Positions 1-9,481 are shown, numbered from the stretch's first letter. The stretch is DNA of 64,000 nucleotides from Cellvibrionales bacterium UBA4451 (GCA_002390285.1 DGPB01000014.1:124001-188000); one strand, 5' to 3'. The notes: a model not told the origin generated them from the sequence alone. Made by a program: numbers and translations.

Positions 1-75
1 CCCCGCCGGTATTATTCATTAACCGCTAAATACAGATATTGATTTGCGTCAAGTTAGGCATAGCCATGACGACAA

Positions 76-1296
76 TCAACTCTGGCTGCGCCCTTTATTT
101 GCCGCGATCCTAAGGCGTAATGCATTCAACTTAATGAAACCCTCAGCATCCTTCTGGTTGTAGGCTCCCGCATCATCTTCAAAGGTGGCAATTTTTTCGT
201 CAAAAAGGCTGTCTTTAGACTGCCGACCAACGACCGTCACATTGCCCTTGTAAAGTTTCAGGCGAACTTCGCCATTAACCACTTCCTGGGTCTCATCGAT
301 CATTGTCTGCAACATATGTCGCTCTGGGGACCACCAGTAGCCGTTGTATACCACTTCAGCATACTTTGGCATCAAGCTATCTTTTAAATGGGCTACTTCT
401 CTATCTAGGGTCAATGACTCGATAGCACGATGAGCGCGCAACATAATCGTGCCACCGGGTGTTTCATAGCAACCACGAGACTTCATACCCACATAACGGT
501 TTTCAACAAGGTCTAATCGCCCAATACCATTATCACCACCCACTTTATTCAAATATGTGAGCACTGTGGCTGGGGACATATCCTGCCCATCAATGGCTAC
601 GATATCGCCTTTTGCATAGCTCAACTCAATATAGGTGGGCTCATCGGGGGCATTTTCAGGAGACACACTCCAACGCCACATATCTTCTTCTGGCTCCCAC
701 CAAGGGTCTTCTAGGTTGCCACCTTCATAAGAGATATGCAGCAGGTTGGCATCCATGGAGTAAGGTGACTTTTTCTTCTTCCCAGAAAAATCCACAGGAA
801 TACCGTGCTCTTCACAATAATCCATTAATTTTTCACGTGAATTAAGTTCCCATTCGCGCCAAGGAGCAATAACCTCAATCCCAGGCTTCAGTGCATAGGC
901 CCCAAGCTCAAAACGGACTTGATCATTACCCTTGCCCGTCGCGCCATGTGAAATAGCATCGGCACCGGTTTCATTAGCAATTTCAATTAGCCGCTTGGCA
1001 ATCAAAGGTCGAGCAATAGAGGTACCGAGAAGGTACTCACCCTCATAAACCGTGTTGGCCCTGAACATCGGAAATACATAATCACGAACGAATTCTTCTC
1101 GCAGGTCATCCACATAGATCTCTTTCACACCCAAGGCTTCAGCCTTAGCTCGCGCGGGTTCCACTTCTTCGCCTTGACCAATATCTGCAGTAAACGTGAC
1201 CACTTCACATTGATAGGTCTCTTGCAACCACTTAACGATAACCGAGGTATCCAGACCTCCAGAATAAGCTAAAACGACTTTCTTAATGTCGGACAC
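76..1296 (-). CDS. argG: Argininosuccinate synthase
   Basis: Cytoplasmic enzyme that joins citrulline and aspartate using ATP, the penultimate step of arginine synthesis. The N-terminus has the ATP-pyrophosphatase P-loop AYSGGLDTS at residues 10-18, and the citrulline/aspartate-binding stretch around GATGKGNDQVRFE follows near residue 120. At 406 residues it has the usual family length. It is transcribed away from pyrC, leaving a 226-base divergent region. argD and argF lie about 10 kb away, so arginine genes are scattered but nearby. I found no convincing ArgR site upstream. Confidence 0.97.
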   Translation of the reverse strand: MSDIKKVVLAYSGGLDTSVIVKWLQETYQCEVVTFTADIGQGEEVEPARAKAEALGVKEIYVDDLREEFVRDYVFPMFRANTVYEGEYLLGTSIARPLIAKRLIEIANETGADAISHGATGKGNDQVRFELGAYALKPGIEVIAPWREWELNSREKLMDYCEEHGIPVDFSGKKKKSPYSMDANLLHISYEGGNLEDPWWEPEEDMWRWSVSPENAPDEPTYIELSYAKGDIVAIDGQDMSPATVLTYLNKVGGDNGIGRLDLVENRYVGMKSRGCYETPGGTIMLRAHRAIESLTLDREVAHLKDSLMPKYAEVVYNGYWWSPERHMLQTMIDETQEVVNGEVRLKLYKGNVTVVGRQSKDSLFDEKIATFEDDAGAYNQKDAEGFIKLNALRLRIAANKGRSQS

Positions 1297-1522
1297 GACA
1301 CAACTCCTGATTGTAAAACTTAGGGATGAAAAGTGATCACCATTCTAATATGTCAGCAGCCAGTTTCACAGCGAATGCCGGGCAATTGCCCCGCAATAAT
1401 CCCAGAGCACCGAAACAAACAGAAAGGTCATCGAGCCTCGACTATAAATGCCACACTATAAAGCCTCACTATATTCCGGTAGCATCCTCACCTGTAGCCG
1501 CCTTTAGAAATAAGCAGACCAC

Positions 1523-2554
1523 ATGACACAACTGACAATCACCCGCCCCGATGACTGGCATGTACATCTGCGCGATGGTGACGCCCTGCCTTACACCGTG
1601 CCCGATGCCGCTCGCTACTTTGGCCGCGCCATTATCATGCCTAACTTGGCACCCCCGATTCTTAACACCGCACAAGCTCAAGCTTATGGCGAGCGCATCA
1701 TGGAACATCGGCCCGCGGGTAGCCACTGGCAGCCACTGATGGTGCTGTATCTCACCGACAATACGTTGCCGGAAGAAATCATCCGGGCAAAAGCGTCTGG
1801 CAACATATTTGCCTGCAAATATTACCCAGCAGGCGCCACCACTAACTCTGACTCAGGTGTAACCAACCTCGCCAATATCTATCCCGTGTTAGCCCAGATG
1901 GAGAAAGAAGCGCTACCCCTGCTACTTCATGGCGAAATCACCGATAGCAATATTGATGTGTTTGACCGCGAGGCTGTATTTATCGAACGTCATTTGGAGA
2001 AGCTGGTCAGCAGTTTTCCCAACCTAAAGGTTGTACTGGAACACATCACAACACGAGAAGGAGTCCAATTTGTCGCTGAAGCTTCGGCTAACGTGGCCGC
2101 GACAATTACGCCGCAACACCTCTTGTATAACCGCAATCAAATGTTGGCGGGTGGCATTAAGCCCCACTATTACTGCCTGCCCATACTCAAACGTCAGACA
2201 CACCAAGAGGCGCTTATCACTGCTGCCACAAGCGGTAGCCCTAAGTACTTTTTAGGCACCGACTCCGCACCCCATGCCACGAACAAAAAAGAAAATGCCT
2301 GTGGGTGTGCCGGCTGCTATTCAAATCATGCGGCTATCGAGCTTTATGCTGAAGCCTTTGAACAGGCAGATGCACTAGACAAGCTAGAAGGTTTTGCCAG
2401 CCATTTCGGAGCCGACTTCTATGACCTGCCACGTAATACCGACAGCATCACACTAAAAAAATCAGCTTGGACATGCCCAGAGACACTACCGTTTGGAAAC
2501 CATACTCTGACACCTCTAGGTGCCGGTGAAACCCGACTTTGGCAGGTAGTCTAA
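1523..2554 (+). CDS. pyrC: Dihydroorotase, class II
   Basis: Zinc metalloenzyme that cyclises carbamoyl aspartate to dihydroorotate in pyrimidine synthesis. The metal motif HVH is at residues 13-15 within TRPDDWHVHLRDGD. The lysine that is carboxylated in this family is K99 in FACKYYPAGATTNS. The family signature LGTDSAPH lies in the C-terminal third. Its 343 residues match the short E. coli-type PyrC rather than the longer class I enzymes. Two bases separate its stop from the likely rnt start, which indicates a two-gene transcript. Confidence 0.97.
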   Translation: MTQLTITRPDDWHVHLRDGDALPYTVPDAARYFGRAIIMPNLAPPILNTAQAQAYGERIMEHRPAGSHWQPLMVLYLTDNTLPEEIIRAKASGNIFACKYYPAGATTNSDSGVTNLANIYPVLAQMEKEALPLLLHGEITDSNIDVFDREAVFIERHLEKLVSSFPNLKVVLEHITTREGVQFVAEASANVAATITPQHLLYNRNQMLAGGIKPHYYCLPILKRQTHQEALITAATSGSPKYFLGTDSAPHATNKKENACGCAGCYSNHAAIELYAEAFEQADALDKLEGFASHFGADFYDLPRNTDSITLKKSAWTCPETLPFGNHTLTPLGAGETRLWQVV

Positions 2555-2556
2555 TC

Positions 2557-3168
2557 ATGCACCCACCTATCTCAGATCGTTTCAGAGGTTTTTTACCCGT
2601 AGTGGTTGATGTGGAAACGGGCGGTTTCAACTCTGACACCGACGCGCTTCTAGAAATTGCCGCCGTCACCCTAATCATGGATGAAGATGGCTTTCTCATG
2701 CCAGATGAAACCCTCTGTCATGCGGTTATTCCCTTCGAGGGATCTAACATTGAACAAGCAGCATTGGATATTACCGGCATAAATCCAGACGACCCCTACC
2801 GTATGGCCCTGGACGAAGAGGAAGCCCTCAAGTCTCTGTTTCAACCCATTCGCGCGGCCGTCAAAGAAGCCCACTGCAGCCGAGCAGTAATGGTGGCCCA
2901 CAATGCTCATTTCGACCTCGGGTTTGTCAATACGGCAGTGACACGCAATAACATTAAGCGCAATCCCTTTCACCCCTTCTCCTGTTTCGATACAGCAACG
3001 CTTGCCGGGCTCGCCTACGGACAAACTGTACTCGCGAAGGCTTGCGAGGTTGCAGAGATCAAATTCAACAGCGGCAAAGCCCACTCTGCGGCCTATGATG
3101 CAGAAAAAACAGCTGAATTGTTCTGCGGTATTATCAATCGATGGAAGGATCTGGGCGGTTGGGATTAA
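2557..3168 (+). CDS. rnt: Ribonuclease T
   Basis: DEDD-family 3'-5' exoribonuclease that trims tRNA and other stable RNA 3' ends. The first exonuclease motif, VVDVETGGFN, holds D18 and E20. The later motifs HNAHFD and HSAAYDAEKT supply the remaining acidic residues and the catalytic His. Counting from the ATG at 2557 gives 203 residues, close to the E. coli enzyme. An in-frame TTG at 2539 would overlap pyrC and add residues not typical of the family, so the ATG is preferred. The pyrC-rnt pairing is as I recall it in Pseudomonas. Confidence 0.95.
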   Translation: MHPPISDRFRGFLPVVVDVETGGFNSDTDALLEIAAVTLIMDEDGFLMPDETLCHAVIPFEGSNIEQAALDITGINPDDPYRMALDEEEALKSLFQPIRAAVKEAHCSRAVMVAHNAHFDLGFVNTAVTRNNIKRNPFHPFSCFDTATLAGLAYGQTVLAKACEVAEIKFNSGKAHSAAYDAEKTAELFCGIINRWKDLGGWD

Positions 3169-3285
3169 CAAGCCTCATAGAATACGTTTGAAGGTTTGTG
3201 CCACATTTTTTACAGTATGCTCAACCCCATAGGGCTTTGTATTATGGGTGGTAAAGCAAACCGTCCGACCAGACCATACTTCATG

Positions 3286-3606
3286 CTAATACTGAGTTAC
3301 TGGAAGCCGAACCACTAGACCGTCCAGTTCCTCTGTGACCTCAATTTGACAGCTCAAACGGCTATTCGGCTCTATGTCGACCGCCGCTTCAAGTAGCTCT
3401 TTCTCGACACCTTCCGCCGCACCAACCCTATCTAACCACTGTTCATCGACATAACAATGGCAGGTGGCACATCGGCATGCACCACCACACTCAGCAAGAA
3501 TGCCATCAATCATATTGTCCACAGCACCCTGCATAACCGAACTTCCTACCGAAACTTCCGCCTCATATTCAGAGCCATCGGCTTCAATATAGTGAATAAT
3601 TGGCAT
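3286..3606 (-). CDS. [2Fe-2S] ferredoxin, adrenodoxin/putidaredoxin type
   Basis: Small electron carrier of 106 residues. Cluster ligands are C40, C46, C49 and C86, in the motif CGGACRCATC and in LSCQIEV; the spacing C-x5-C-x2-C matches the putidaredoxin class. Two further cysteines, C44 and C51, sit in the cluster loop and are not standard ligands. No P450, reductase or Isc genes are adjacent, so its partner cannot be named from context. It stands alone between rnt and maeB, converging on rnt. Confidence 0.9.
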   Translation of the reverse strand: MPIIHYIEADGSEYEAEVSVGSSVMQGAVDNMIDGILAECGGACRCATCHCYVDEQWLDRVGAAEGVEKELLEAAVDIEPNSRLSCQIEVTEELDGLVVRLPVTQY

Positions 3607-4196
3607 AGTCTTTCCTTAAAACTGGCATAGTCCGCTCCTATAAAAGAGTCCAAAAAAATCTAACTCAATTGATACTCAAATCAAAAATACTACCGAATTA
3701 GTCCATCCCCCTGCAAGTATCACTAGAGCGCATTTTGAACCCGAGCTCACACCTGTTTTTCTACCATAAACATCTTTGACTGGTTAGCACAATCTACTGC
3801 CAGCCATTTCAGCACTCACCAAACTTCCGATAAAATCATACAGAAGAATAGTGAGGCCTAGCTAACTTTATCCAGACATATTTAACAACATGAGACCAAT
3901 CTGTAGAAAAACTATAGATTATAAAAGCACATATATAACAACCTATATATCATTACAAACATATTGTTAAGGTTAATATCTAATCTTTTACATTACTTAA
4001 AATAAACACTAGCCTACCCACAACCCCTCTTGATTAGACAGCATCTTGTAGTTATACTACACGACCTTTTTTGGCGAGCCCTCCAAAATAATTCACATGG
4101 AATCACTCTGCCGGTCGCTGTAGAATAACCGGCCTGCCAGAAGCACAGCTAAATTAGCCACACACCATCCCAACAAGCTATTTATGAGAAATAATA
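3607..4196. other. AT-rich intergenic region upstream of maeB
   Basis: A 590-base gap between the divergent ferredoxin and maeB genes. It is AT-rich, and I see no coding potential. It contains one good sigma-70 promoter (listed separately) that leaves maeB an untranslated leader of about 130 bases. The leader has a weak hairpin (CCGGT...ACCGG near 4114-4136). No known riboswitch is recognisable. Confidence 0.6.
4030..4058 (+). promoter_or_regulatory. Sigma-70 promoter for maeB
   Basis: TTGATT (4030-4035), a 17-base spacer, then TATACT (4053-4058). Both hexamers are close to consensus with ideal spacing. The expected transcription start is near 4065, about 130 bases before the maeB start codon. 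Confidence 0.6.
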
Positions 4197-6476
4197 ATGG
4201 TTGACTCGTTTAAAGAAAGCGCCCTTAGATATCATATGGAGCCCGTTCCAGGAAAGCTGGAAATCCGGCCAACCAAGCCGCTGGCCAACGCGCGCGATCT
4301 GTCCGAAGCCTACTCCCCTGGTGTAGCCTATGCCTGCGGAATGATTGTAAAAAACCCGACCGATGTAGCACGTGTTACCGCACGGGGAAACCTTGTAGGC
4401 GTGGTGACCAATGGTACTGCCGTATTGGGCCTTGGCAATATAGGACCTCTAGCATCAAAACCCGTTATGGAAGGCAAGGCCGTATTATTTAAAAAATTCG
4501 CCAATATTGATGTGTTCGATATTGAATTAGATGAAACTGACGTTGACAAGCTCGTCGACATTATCGCCGCCCTTGAGCCAACCTTTGGCGGCATTAACTT
4601 AGAAGACATTAAAGCGCCCGAATGCTTCCTGGTTGAGCAAAAATTGCGCGAGCGAATGAATATACCCGTCTTCCATGACGACCAACACGGAACAGCCATC
4701 GTCTCTGCCGCAGCTGTCTATAACGGTTTGCGTGTTGTAGAAAAAAACATTGAAGATATAAAACTGGTCGTCACCGGTGCAGGTGCTGCAAGCATAGCCT
4801 GCGTAGATCTTTTGGTGAGCATGGGACTACGGAAAGAAAATGTCCGCATGATCGACCGCAATGGGGTTATATACAAAGGCCGAGAGGTCGGTATGAACCC
4901 TTGGAAAGAAAATTACGCTGTGGACACCACGGATCGCACTCTGGACGATGCCATTGCTGATGCCGATTTGTTCCTGGGATTATCCGGCCCCGGAATTCTC
5001 AAAGCTCACATGGTGAAGAAGATGGCGGCCAACCCACTGATTCTGGCCATGTCTAACCCCACACCAGAAATTATGCCAGAAATAGCCAAAGCCGCCAGGC
5101 CGGATGCCATTATTGCTACTGGTCGTTCCGACTACCCCAATCAGGTTAACAACGTACTTTGTTTCCCCTTTATCTTCCGTGGCGCCCTTGATTGCGGCGC
5201 AACCGTCATCAACGACGCTATGAAACAAGCCTGCGTCAAGGCCATCGCCGACCTGGCTCATAGAGAAACATCTCAAGTCGTCGCTGAAGCCTATGCTGGC
5301 GAGGAATTAAAGTTTGGACCAGACTACCTGATTCCAAAACCCTTCGATCCCCGTTTAATTGAAGAAGTGCCACTGGCTGTAGTAAAGGCTGCCATGGAAA
5401 GTGGTGTGGCAACACGTCCCATTGAGGACATGGAAGCTTATCGCAACAAGTTACACTCCTATGTCAGCCGTAGCCGCCTATTCATGCAACCAATGATTGA
5501 ACTGGCTCGCAAAAACCCACCCCGCATTGCCTATGCAGAAGGGGAAAATGATGATGTACTACATTCCATGCAAGGAATTGTCGATGAGAAAGTAGCCAAG
5601 CCTATTTTGATCGGGCGCCCTGCCGTCATCAAACGAAAAATTGAGGACATGAGACTGAGGGTCCGCCCCGGGATTGATCTTGAAATCTTCGATCCAGAAG
5701 AAGGTGACCACCACCAAAATTATTGGCAGCATTACCACCAATGTGTGGGCCGCTCAGGTGTTTCTGTGGAAGCTGCTCAAAATGCTATCCATAACAACAA
5801 CACAGTATTGGCTGCCATCATGGTGGCTCTTGGCGATGCCGATGCGCTAGTCTGCGGCAAAGTGGGCCGCTATGACGAACACCTCAAAAACATCCAAAGT
5901 ATTATTCCTTCAAGCAATGCAGACGGTCATGTGTCATCTATCTGCGTACTACTACTGGAGGATGGACCTTTATTTCTGGCTGACCCCTTCGTCAATGTTG
6001 ACCCTTCCGAGGATCAAATCGTAACCATATCCAAAGACGCCATCCGCTTTGCAAAAAGCTTTGGCATTAAACCCAAGGTTGCATTGCTGTCCCACTCCAA
6101 TTTTGGCACTTACGATGATGAGTCCGCCCACAAGATGAAACGCGCCTCCGAACGCTTGCGTCATCAGTTACCCGATGTGCAAATCGAAGGTGAAATGCAT
6201 GCCATGTCTGCACTCAATGAAACACTTCGCCAGAGTATCTGCAAAGACGCCAACCTAAGTGGCCGCGCCAACGTACTGATTATGCCCAATATGGATGCTG
6301 CCAGTATTGCCTTAGGATTAATTCGCTCATTAACTAATGCTCGCTTAGTCGGGCCATTCCTCTATGGCCTCGATAAACCAGCGCATATTTTGATCCCCTC
6401 TGTTTCTGGCAGAGGAATACTGAATATGACAGCGATGATCGGTACAGATATTCATGCGCAAGCCGAGCAGAGTTAA
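4197..6476 (+). CDS. maeB: NADP-dependent malic enzyme with phosphotransacetylase-like domain
   Basis: Oxidatively decarboxylates malate to pyruvate, making NADPH. The 759-residue protein has the two-domain MaeB layout: the malic enzyme domain (about residues 1-430, with HDDQHGTAIV and the nucleotide-binding GAGAASIACVDLL) and a C-terminal phosphotransacetylase-like domain (about 430-759), which is regulatory rather than catalytic in characterised members. It stands alone with its own promoter and ends at a strong shared terminator. The Shine-Dalgarno sequence is weak (GAGAAATAATA before the ATG). Confidence 0.96.
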   Translation: MVDSFKESALRYHMEPVPGKLEIRPTKPLANARDLSEAYSPGVAYACGMIVKNPTDVARVTARGNLVGVVTNGTAVLGLGNIGPLASKPVMEGKAVLFKKFANIDVFDIELDETDVDKLVDIIAALEPTFGGINLEDIKAPECFLVEQKLRERMNIPVFHDDQHGTAIVSAAAVYNGLRVVEKNIEDIKLVVTGAGAASIACVDLLVSMGLRKENVRMIDRNGVIYKGREVGMNPWKENYAVDTTDRTLDDAIADADLFLGLSGPGILKAHMVKKMAANPLILAMSNPTPEIMPEIAKAARPDAIIATGRSDYPNQVNNVLCFPFIFRGALDCGATVINDAMKQACVKAIADLAHRETSQVVAEAYAGEELKFGPDYLIPKPFDPRLIEEVPLAVVKAAMESGVATRPIEDMEAYRNKLHSYVSRSRLFMQPMIELARKNPPRIAYAEGENDDVLHSMQGIVDEKVAKPILIGRPAVIKRKIEDMRLRVRPGIDLEIFDPEEGDHHQNYWQHYHQCVGRSGVSVEAAQNAIHNNNTVLAAIMVALGDADALVCGKVGRYDEHLKNIQSIIPSSNADGHVSSICVLLLEDGPLFLADPFVNVDPSEDQIVTISKDAIRFAKSFGIKPKVALLSHSNFGTYDDESAHKMKRASERLRHQLPDVQIEGEMHAMSALNETLRQSICKDANLSGRANVLIMPNMDAASIALGLIRSLTNARLVGPFLYGLDKPAHILIPSVSGRGILNMTAMIGTDIHAQAEQS

Positions 6477-6484
6477 CTAAAATA

Positions 6485-6528
6485 CAGGCATTAAAAAACG
6501 CGGCAAATGCCGCGTTTTTTAATGCCTG
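6485..6528. terminator. Bidirectional intrinsic terminator between maeB and slyX
   Basis: A perfect 20-base inverted repeat (6485-6504 and 6509-6528) with a 4-base AAAT loop. Its GC core CGCGGC/GCCGCG is flanked by runs of A and T on both sides, so it can terminate the convergent maeB and slyX transcripts. Confidence 0.9.
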
Positions 6529-6586
6529 ATACAGCCCAAAACCGTAGAGTTATTTACAGTAGAACGAATTAAGAATAGGAGACCAT

Positions 6587-6793
6587 TTAATAATGAGGAG
6601 GCCGTTCATCTAAATCATCGCCATCTGGTCGATCAGTATCTAATTCTTTCATTCGGTTAACCAAAAGCTCGTATTGAACCAGAAGCGCATCAATCTGATC
6701 CTGCTGTCGACAAATTACCTCGTTCAGCTGCTGAATTGTATCTTCCTGATACGCCAATTTGGTTTCCACTTCTACCAAACGGTCATCATTCAT
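6587..6793 (-). CDS. slyX: SlyX family protein
   Basis: A 68-residue, mostly alpha-helical, coiled-coil protein with the SlyX pattern: an N-terminal heptad-rich half (VETKLAYQEDTIQQLNEVI) and a short, acidic, proline-rich tail ending PPHY. The family is widespread in Gammaproteobacteria and its molecular role is not established. It lies downstream of the peroxiredoxin gene on the same strand, but a terminator sits between them. Confidence 0.9.
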   Translation of the reverse strand: MNDDRLVEVETKLAYQEDTIQQLNEVICRQQDQIDALLVQYELLVNRMKELDTDRPDGDDLDERPPHY

Positions 6794-6827
6794 AGCCTTC
6801 CCCCTCCCGTCAAAATGTTAACACCCA

Positions 6828-6862
6828 AGAAAAAACCGCAGGAGATTAGGTACCCCTGCGGC
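6828..6862 (-). terminator. Intrinsic terminator downstream of the peroxiredoxin gene
   Basis: A stem CCGCAGG (6836-6842) with CCTGCGG (6855-6861), followed on the minus strand by a run of six U. It lies 35 bases beyond the peroxiredoxin stop codon and separates that gene from slyX. Confidence 0.75.
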
Positions 6863-6896
6863 TCTTCTGATTGGCATCACTTACACTGAATCAGAC

Positions 6897-7502
6897 TTAC
6901 AGCGAATCAGAATTCTCAGCCAAGTACGAAGCAACACCATTTGGGGACGCATCCATACCTTTGTCACCTTCTTTCCAGCCTGCCGGGCAAACTTCACCAT
7001 GCTGTTGATGGAAACTAAGTGCATCGATCATACGCAGCATTTCATCAATGTTACGACCCAAAGGCAGATCATTGACCACCTGATGACGCACAACGCCCTC
7101 TTCATCAATCAGAAAAGAACCTCGGAAGGCAACACCTGCCGCACCAAACTCGACATCATAAGCCTGACAAATTTCATGCTTCATGTCAGCGACCAATGGA
7201 TACCTCACTGGACCAATGCCACCGTCATTGATTGCCGTATTACGCCATGCGTTATGGGTAAAAACAGAATCGATAGACACGCCAATAACCTCAACACCAC
7301 GCTTCTGAAATTCTTCAATACGGTGATCAAATGCAATCAACTCTGAAGGACAGACAAATGTGAAATCCAGGGGATAAAAGAAAACAACTGCCTTTTTACC
7401 CTTAATGGTTTCAGACAAGCTAAATCCATCGACAATCTCGCCGTTACCCAACACTGCACCAGAGGTGAAATCCGGGGCTGGCTTACCTACTAATACTCCC
7501 AT
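6897..7502 (-). CDS. Typical 2-Cys peroxiredoxin (AhpC/TSA family)
   Basis: Thiol peroxidase that reduces hydrogen peroxide and organic peroxides. The peroxidatic cysteine is C51 in FTFVCPSEL and the resolving cysteine is C172 in GEVCPAGW, the two-cysteine spacing of typical Prx dimers. Length 201 residues. The start is supported by the Shine-Dalgarno AAGGAG upstream of the ATG. In Pseudomonas the equivalent gene, as I recall, lies near bacterioferritin genes, which are absent here. With katA broken (35.4 kb), this may be a main peroxide-removing enzyme encoded in the window. Confidence 0.95.
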   Translation of the reverse strand: MGVLVGKPAPDFTSGAVLGNGEIVDGFSLSETIKGKKAVVFFYPLDFTFVCPSELIAFDHRIEEFQKRGVEVIGVSIDSVFTHNAWRNTAINDGGIGPVRYPLVADMKHEICQAYDVEFGAAGVAFRGSFLIDEEGVVRHQVVNDLPLGRNIDEMLRMIDALSFHQQHGEVCPAGWKEGDKGMDASPNGVASYLAENSDSL

Positions 7503-7663
7503 GTGTAACTCCTTAATCAGTTAATTTTCAAGATAGCTGGGGCCAACAAACACCCCAAGTTCAAATTCGAGATAACCAATGTTACACAATCGACACAAGC
7601 TGTCTCATTGTAATTAGCTATAGCTTTAATAAGGGCTTTCTAATGCCATATAGATCATCAGGG

Positions 7664-7993
7664 CTATTCTGTATCGGCCTGCGTCGCTTCTTTTACTAGC
7701 TCGACCAGCTCACCTTTAGCGTGCATATCAGTCACAATGTCACAACCACCAATAAGCTCACCATTGATCCAAAGCTGAGGAAATGTTGGCCAGTTGGCGT
7801 ATTTAGGCAGGTTCGCACGAATCTCTGGATTGGATAGTATATCCACATAAGCAAAACGCTCGCCGCAGGAGGTGAGCGCTTCAATAGTACGAGCTGAGAA
7901 ACCGCACTGGGGCTGGCTCGGAGAGCCCTTCATATACAGAATGACCGGGTTGCCTTCCACCTGCTCACGAATGGTTTCCATAATATCCATCAA
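7664..7993 (-). CDS. grxD: Monothiol glutaredoxin, Grx4 type
   Basis: Binds and transfers [2Fe-2S] clusters, often with a BolA partner. The monothiol active site CGFS is at residues 30-33 in the family context KGSPSQPQCGFS; the glutathione/cluster-binding elements WPTFPQLWINGE and GGCDI follow. Its 109 residues match E. coli GrxD almost end to end. Translation could begin at either of two adjacent ATG codons. Upstream on the other strand is the Fur-box region of the porin operon. Confidence 0.95.
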   Translation of the reverse strand: MMDIMETIREQVEGNPVILYMKGSPSQPQCGFSARTIEALTSCGERFAYVDILSNPEIRANLPKYANWPTFPQLWINGELIGGCDIVTDMHAKGELVELVKEATQADTE

Positions 7994-8115
7994 TTCATAC
8001 CTCTGTAGTAATAATAGTCGACTATAAAGGTCAACTATTTTACTCCTATACCAGCCTAGCTAAAACCATTTCACCAAAAAATCTACTATTAATTTACACA
8101 TATCGACTTCTAATC

Positions 8116-8129
8116 ATGATCTAAGTCAA
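8116..8129. promoter_or_regulatory. Possible degenerate FNR/Anr-type site
   Basis: ATGAT-CTAA-GTCAA matches the TTGAT-N4-ATCAA consensus at 8 of 10 defined bases. It is centred about 60 bases upstream of the predicted transcription start of the porin operon, a position used by class I FNR activators. The match is imperfect and the call is tentative. Confidence 0.3.
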
Positions 8130-8160
8130 ATGCAAATGAGAATGGTTTGCATTTGCATTT
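8128..8160. promoter_or_regulatory. Fur-box-like inverted repeat
   Basis: A perfect 11-base inverted repeat (8128-8138 and 8150-8160) around an 11-base centre. The centre contains GCAAATGAGAATGGTTTGC, which carries the TGAGAAT heptamer common in Fur boxes of Pseudomonas-like bacteria. It overlaps the -35 element of the promoter at 8147, the usual position for Fur repression. Confidence 0.65.
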
Positions 8161-8175
8161 GATAATTACTATAGT
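8147..8175 (+). promoter_or_regulatory. Promoter of the porin-FMN_bind-PepSY operon
   Basis: TTGCAT (8147-8152), a 17-base spacer, then TATAGT (8170-8175). It leaves a leader of about 40 bases before the ATG at 8222. The -35 element lies inside the Fur-box-like repeat. Confidence 0.55.
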
Positions 8176-8221
8176 GACGGCCAAACATTACCTATGCATA
8201 GCTTGTGGAGATTAGAAGACC

Positions 8222-9481
8222 ATGAACAAGACGTTTTTTGCTGCCATTATTGGCCTTAATCTTGCCGTTACGGCCCAAGCAGCACCAAGCCTGGAAGAAA
8301 TGTGGGAGTTAATTCAGCAGCAGCAAGCAGAGATAACTCAACTGAAAACACAGCTTGAAACGACCGAGCAGCGGGTCACCGAAACGGAAGTTAAAGCTGA
8401 AGCCACTATTGCTGCCGTAGAAGAAGTCTCCGCAGGCCCTGTCGCCAAGCTAGCTGACTGGGCGGACAAAACCAGCATTGGAGGTTATGGAGAGTTACAT
8501 TACAACAACCTGACGTCTGACAATTCTAATGAGTCAAAGAATGAAATGGACCTCCACCGTTTTGTTGTGTTTTTTGGCCACCAATATAGTGATGACCTCA
8601 GATTTTTCTCAGAACTCGAAGTCGAGCATAGCGTTGCCGGAGATGATCAAAATGGTGAAGTAGAAATCGAACAGGCCTTCATTGAATGGGATTATGCTGA
8701 AAACCATCGCGCCAAAGGCGGTGTTTTCCTAGTGCCCACAGGTATTATTAATGAAACCCATGAACCTGAGACTTTTTATGGGGTAGAACGTAATTCTGTT
8801 GAGAAAAACATTATTCCTGCCACTTGGTGGGAAGGTGGCGCCATGTTCAGCGGTGAATTTGGTGAAGGTTTCAGTTATGACGCGGGTGTCCACTCAGGGC
8901 TGTTCATTGACCCTACTAAACTAGATTCTGATGAAGCCCCAGATCCGGATTACAAAATCCGCGATGGTCGCCAAAAAACAAGTAAAGCCAAGGCTGACGA
9001 TCTCGCCTACACCGGCCGCATTAAATACACAGGCATTCCTGGCCTTGAGCTGTCAGCGTCCGCTCAGTATCAGACAGATGTCTGGCAAGGTGAAAAATTC
9101 GCGGGTGAAGAAGATGCCGACGCGACGCTCTTGGAGTTTCACACCATCTATAACCATGGCCCCTTTGGTCTTCGAGCACTTTATGCTCGCTGGGATATTG
9201 ATAACGTCATTGAATCCGTTAAACCCGGTGCTGACGAACAGGAGGGCTTCTACATTGAACCCTCCTACCGGCTCACCGATAAGCTGGGCATCTTTGCTCG
9301 CTTCAGCGAATGGGATAATCAAGCCGGTGACAGCAGTGATACTGAAAAACAACAATATGATATTGGTTTAAATTACTGGCTGGATGAGCGTGTGGTTCTG
9401 AAGGCAGATTACATGCACGAAGATGTTGAACAGGGTGATGAATTTCATGGCTTTAATCTGGGTATAGGGTGGAGCTTCTAA
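8222..9481 (+). CDS. Outer-membrane porin with N-terminal coiled coil
   Basis: 419 residues. A signal peptide ends near residue 20 (VTAQA before APS). A glutamine-rich coiled coil (about 22-70) resembles those that trimerise OprP/OprO-like porins, and the rest alternates as beta-barrel strands from GGYGELHYN to a C-terminal WSF, the aromatic end recognised by the Bam machinery. The barrel resembles phosphate-selective porin-like proteins, but the substrate cannot be read from sequence. It is the first gene of a likely Fur-controlled operon; its stop overlaps the next gene, so iron or a reduced iron chelate is a plausible cargo (inference). Confidence 0.85.
   Translation: MNKTFFAAIIGLNLAVTAQAAPSLEEMWELIQQQQAEITQLKTQLETTEQRVTETEVKAEATIAAVEEVSAGPVAKLADWADKTSIGGYGELHYNNLTSDNSNESKNEMDLHRFVVFFGHQYSDDLRFFSELEVEHSVAGDDQNGEVEIEQAFIEWDYAENHRAKGGVFLVPTGIINETHEPETFYGVERNSVEKNIIPATWWEGGAMFSGEFGEGFSYDAGVHSGLFIDPTKLDSDEAPDPDYKIRDGRQKTSKAKADDLAYTGRIKYTGIPGLELSASAQYQTDVWQGEKFAGEEDADATLLEFHTIYNHGPFGLRALYARWDIDNVIESVKPGADEQEGFYIEPSYRLTDKLGIFARFSEWDNQAGDSSDTEKQQYDIGLNYWLDERVVLKADYMHEDVEQGDEFHGFNLGIGWSF

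Noticed and set aside
1297..1522. ArgR operator between argG and pyrC
   Set aside because: AT-rich stretches occur, but no convincing ARG-box palindrome could be drawn.
7503..7663. OxyR site upstream of the peroxiredoxin gene
   Set aside because: Only an ATAG-N7-CAAT half-pattern is present on the minus strand; the remaining two tetrads of the OxyR consensus do not fit.
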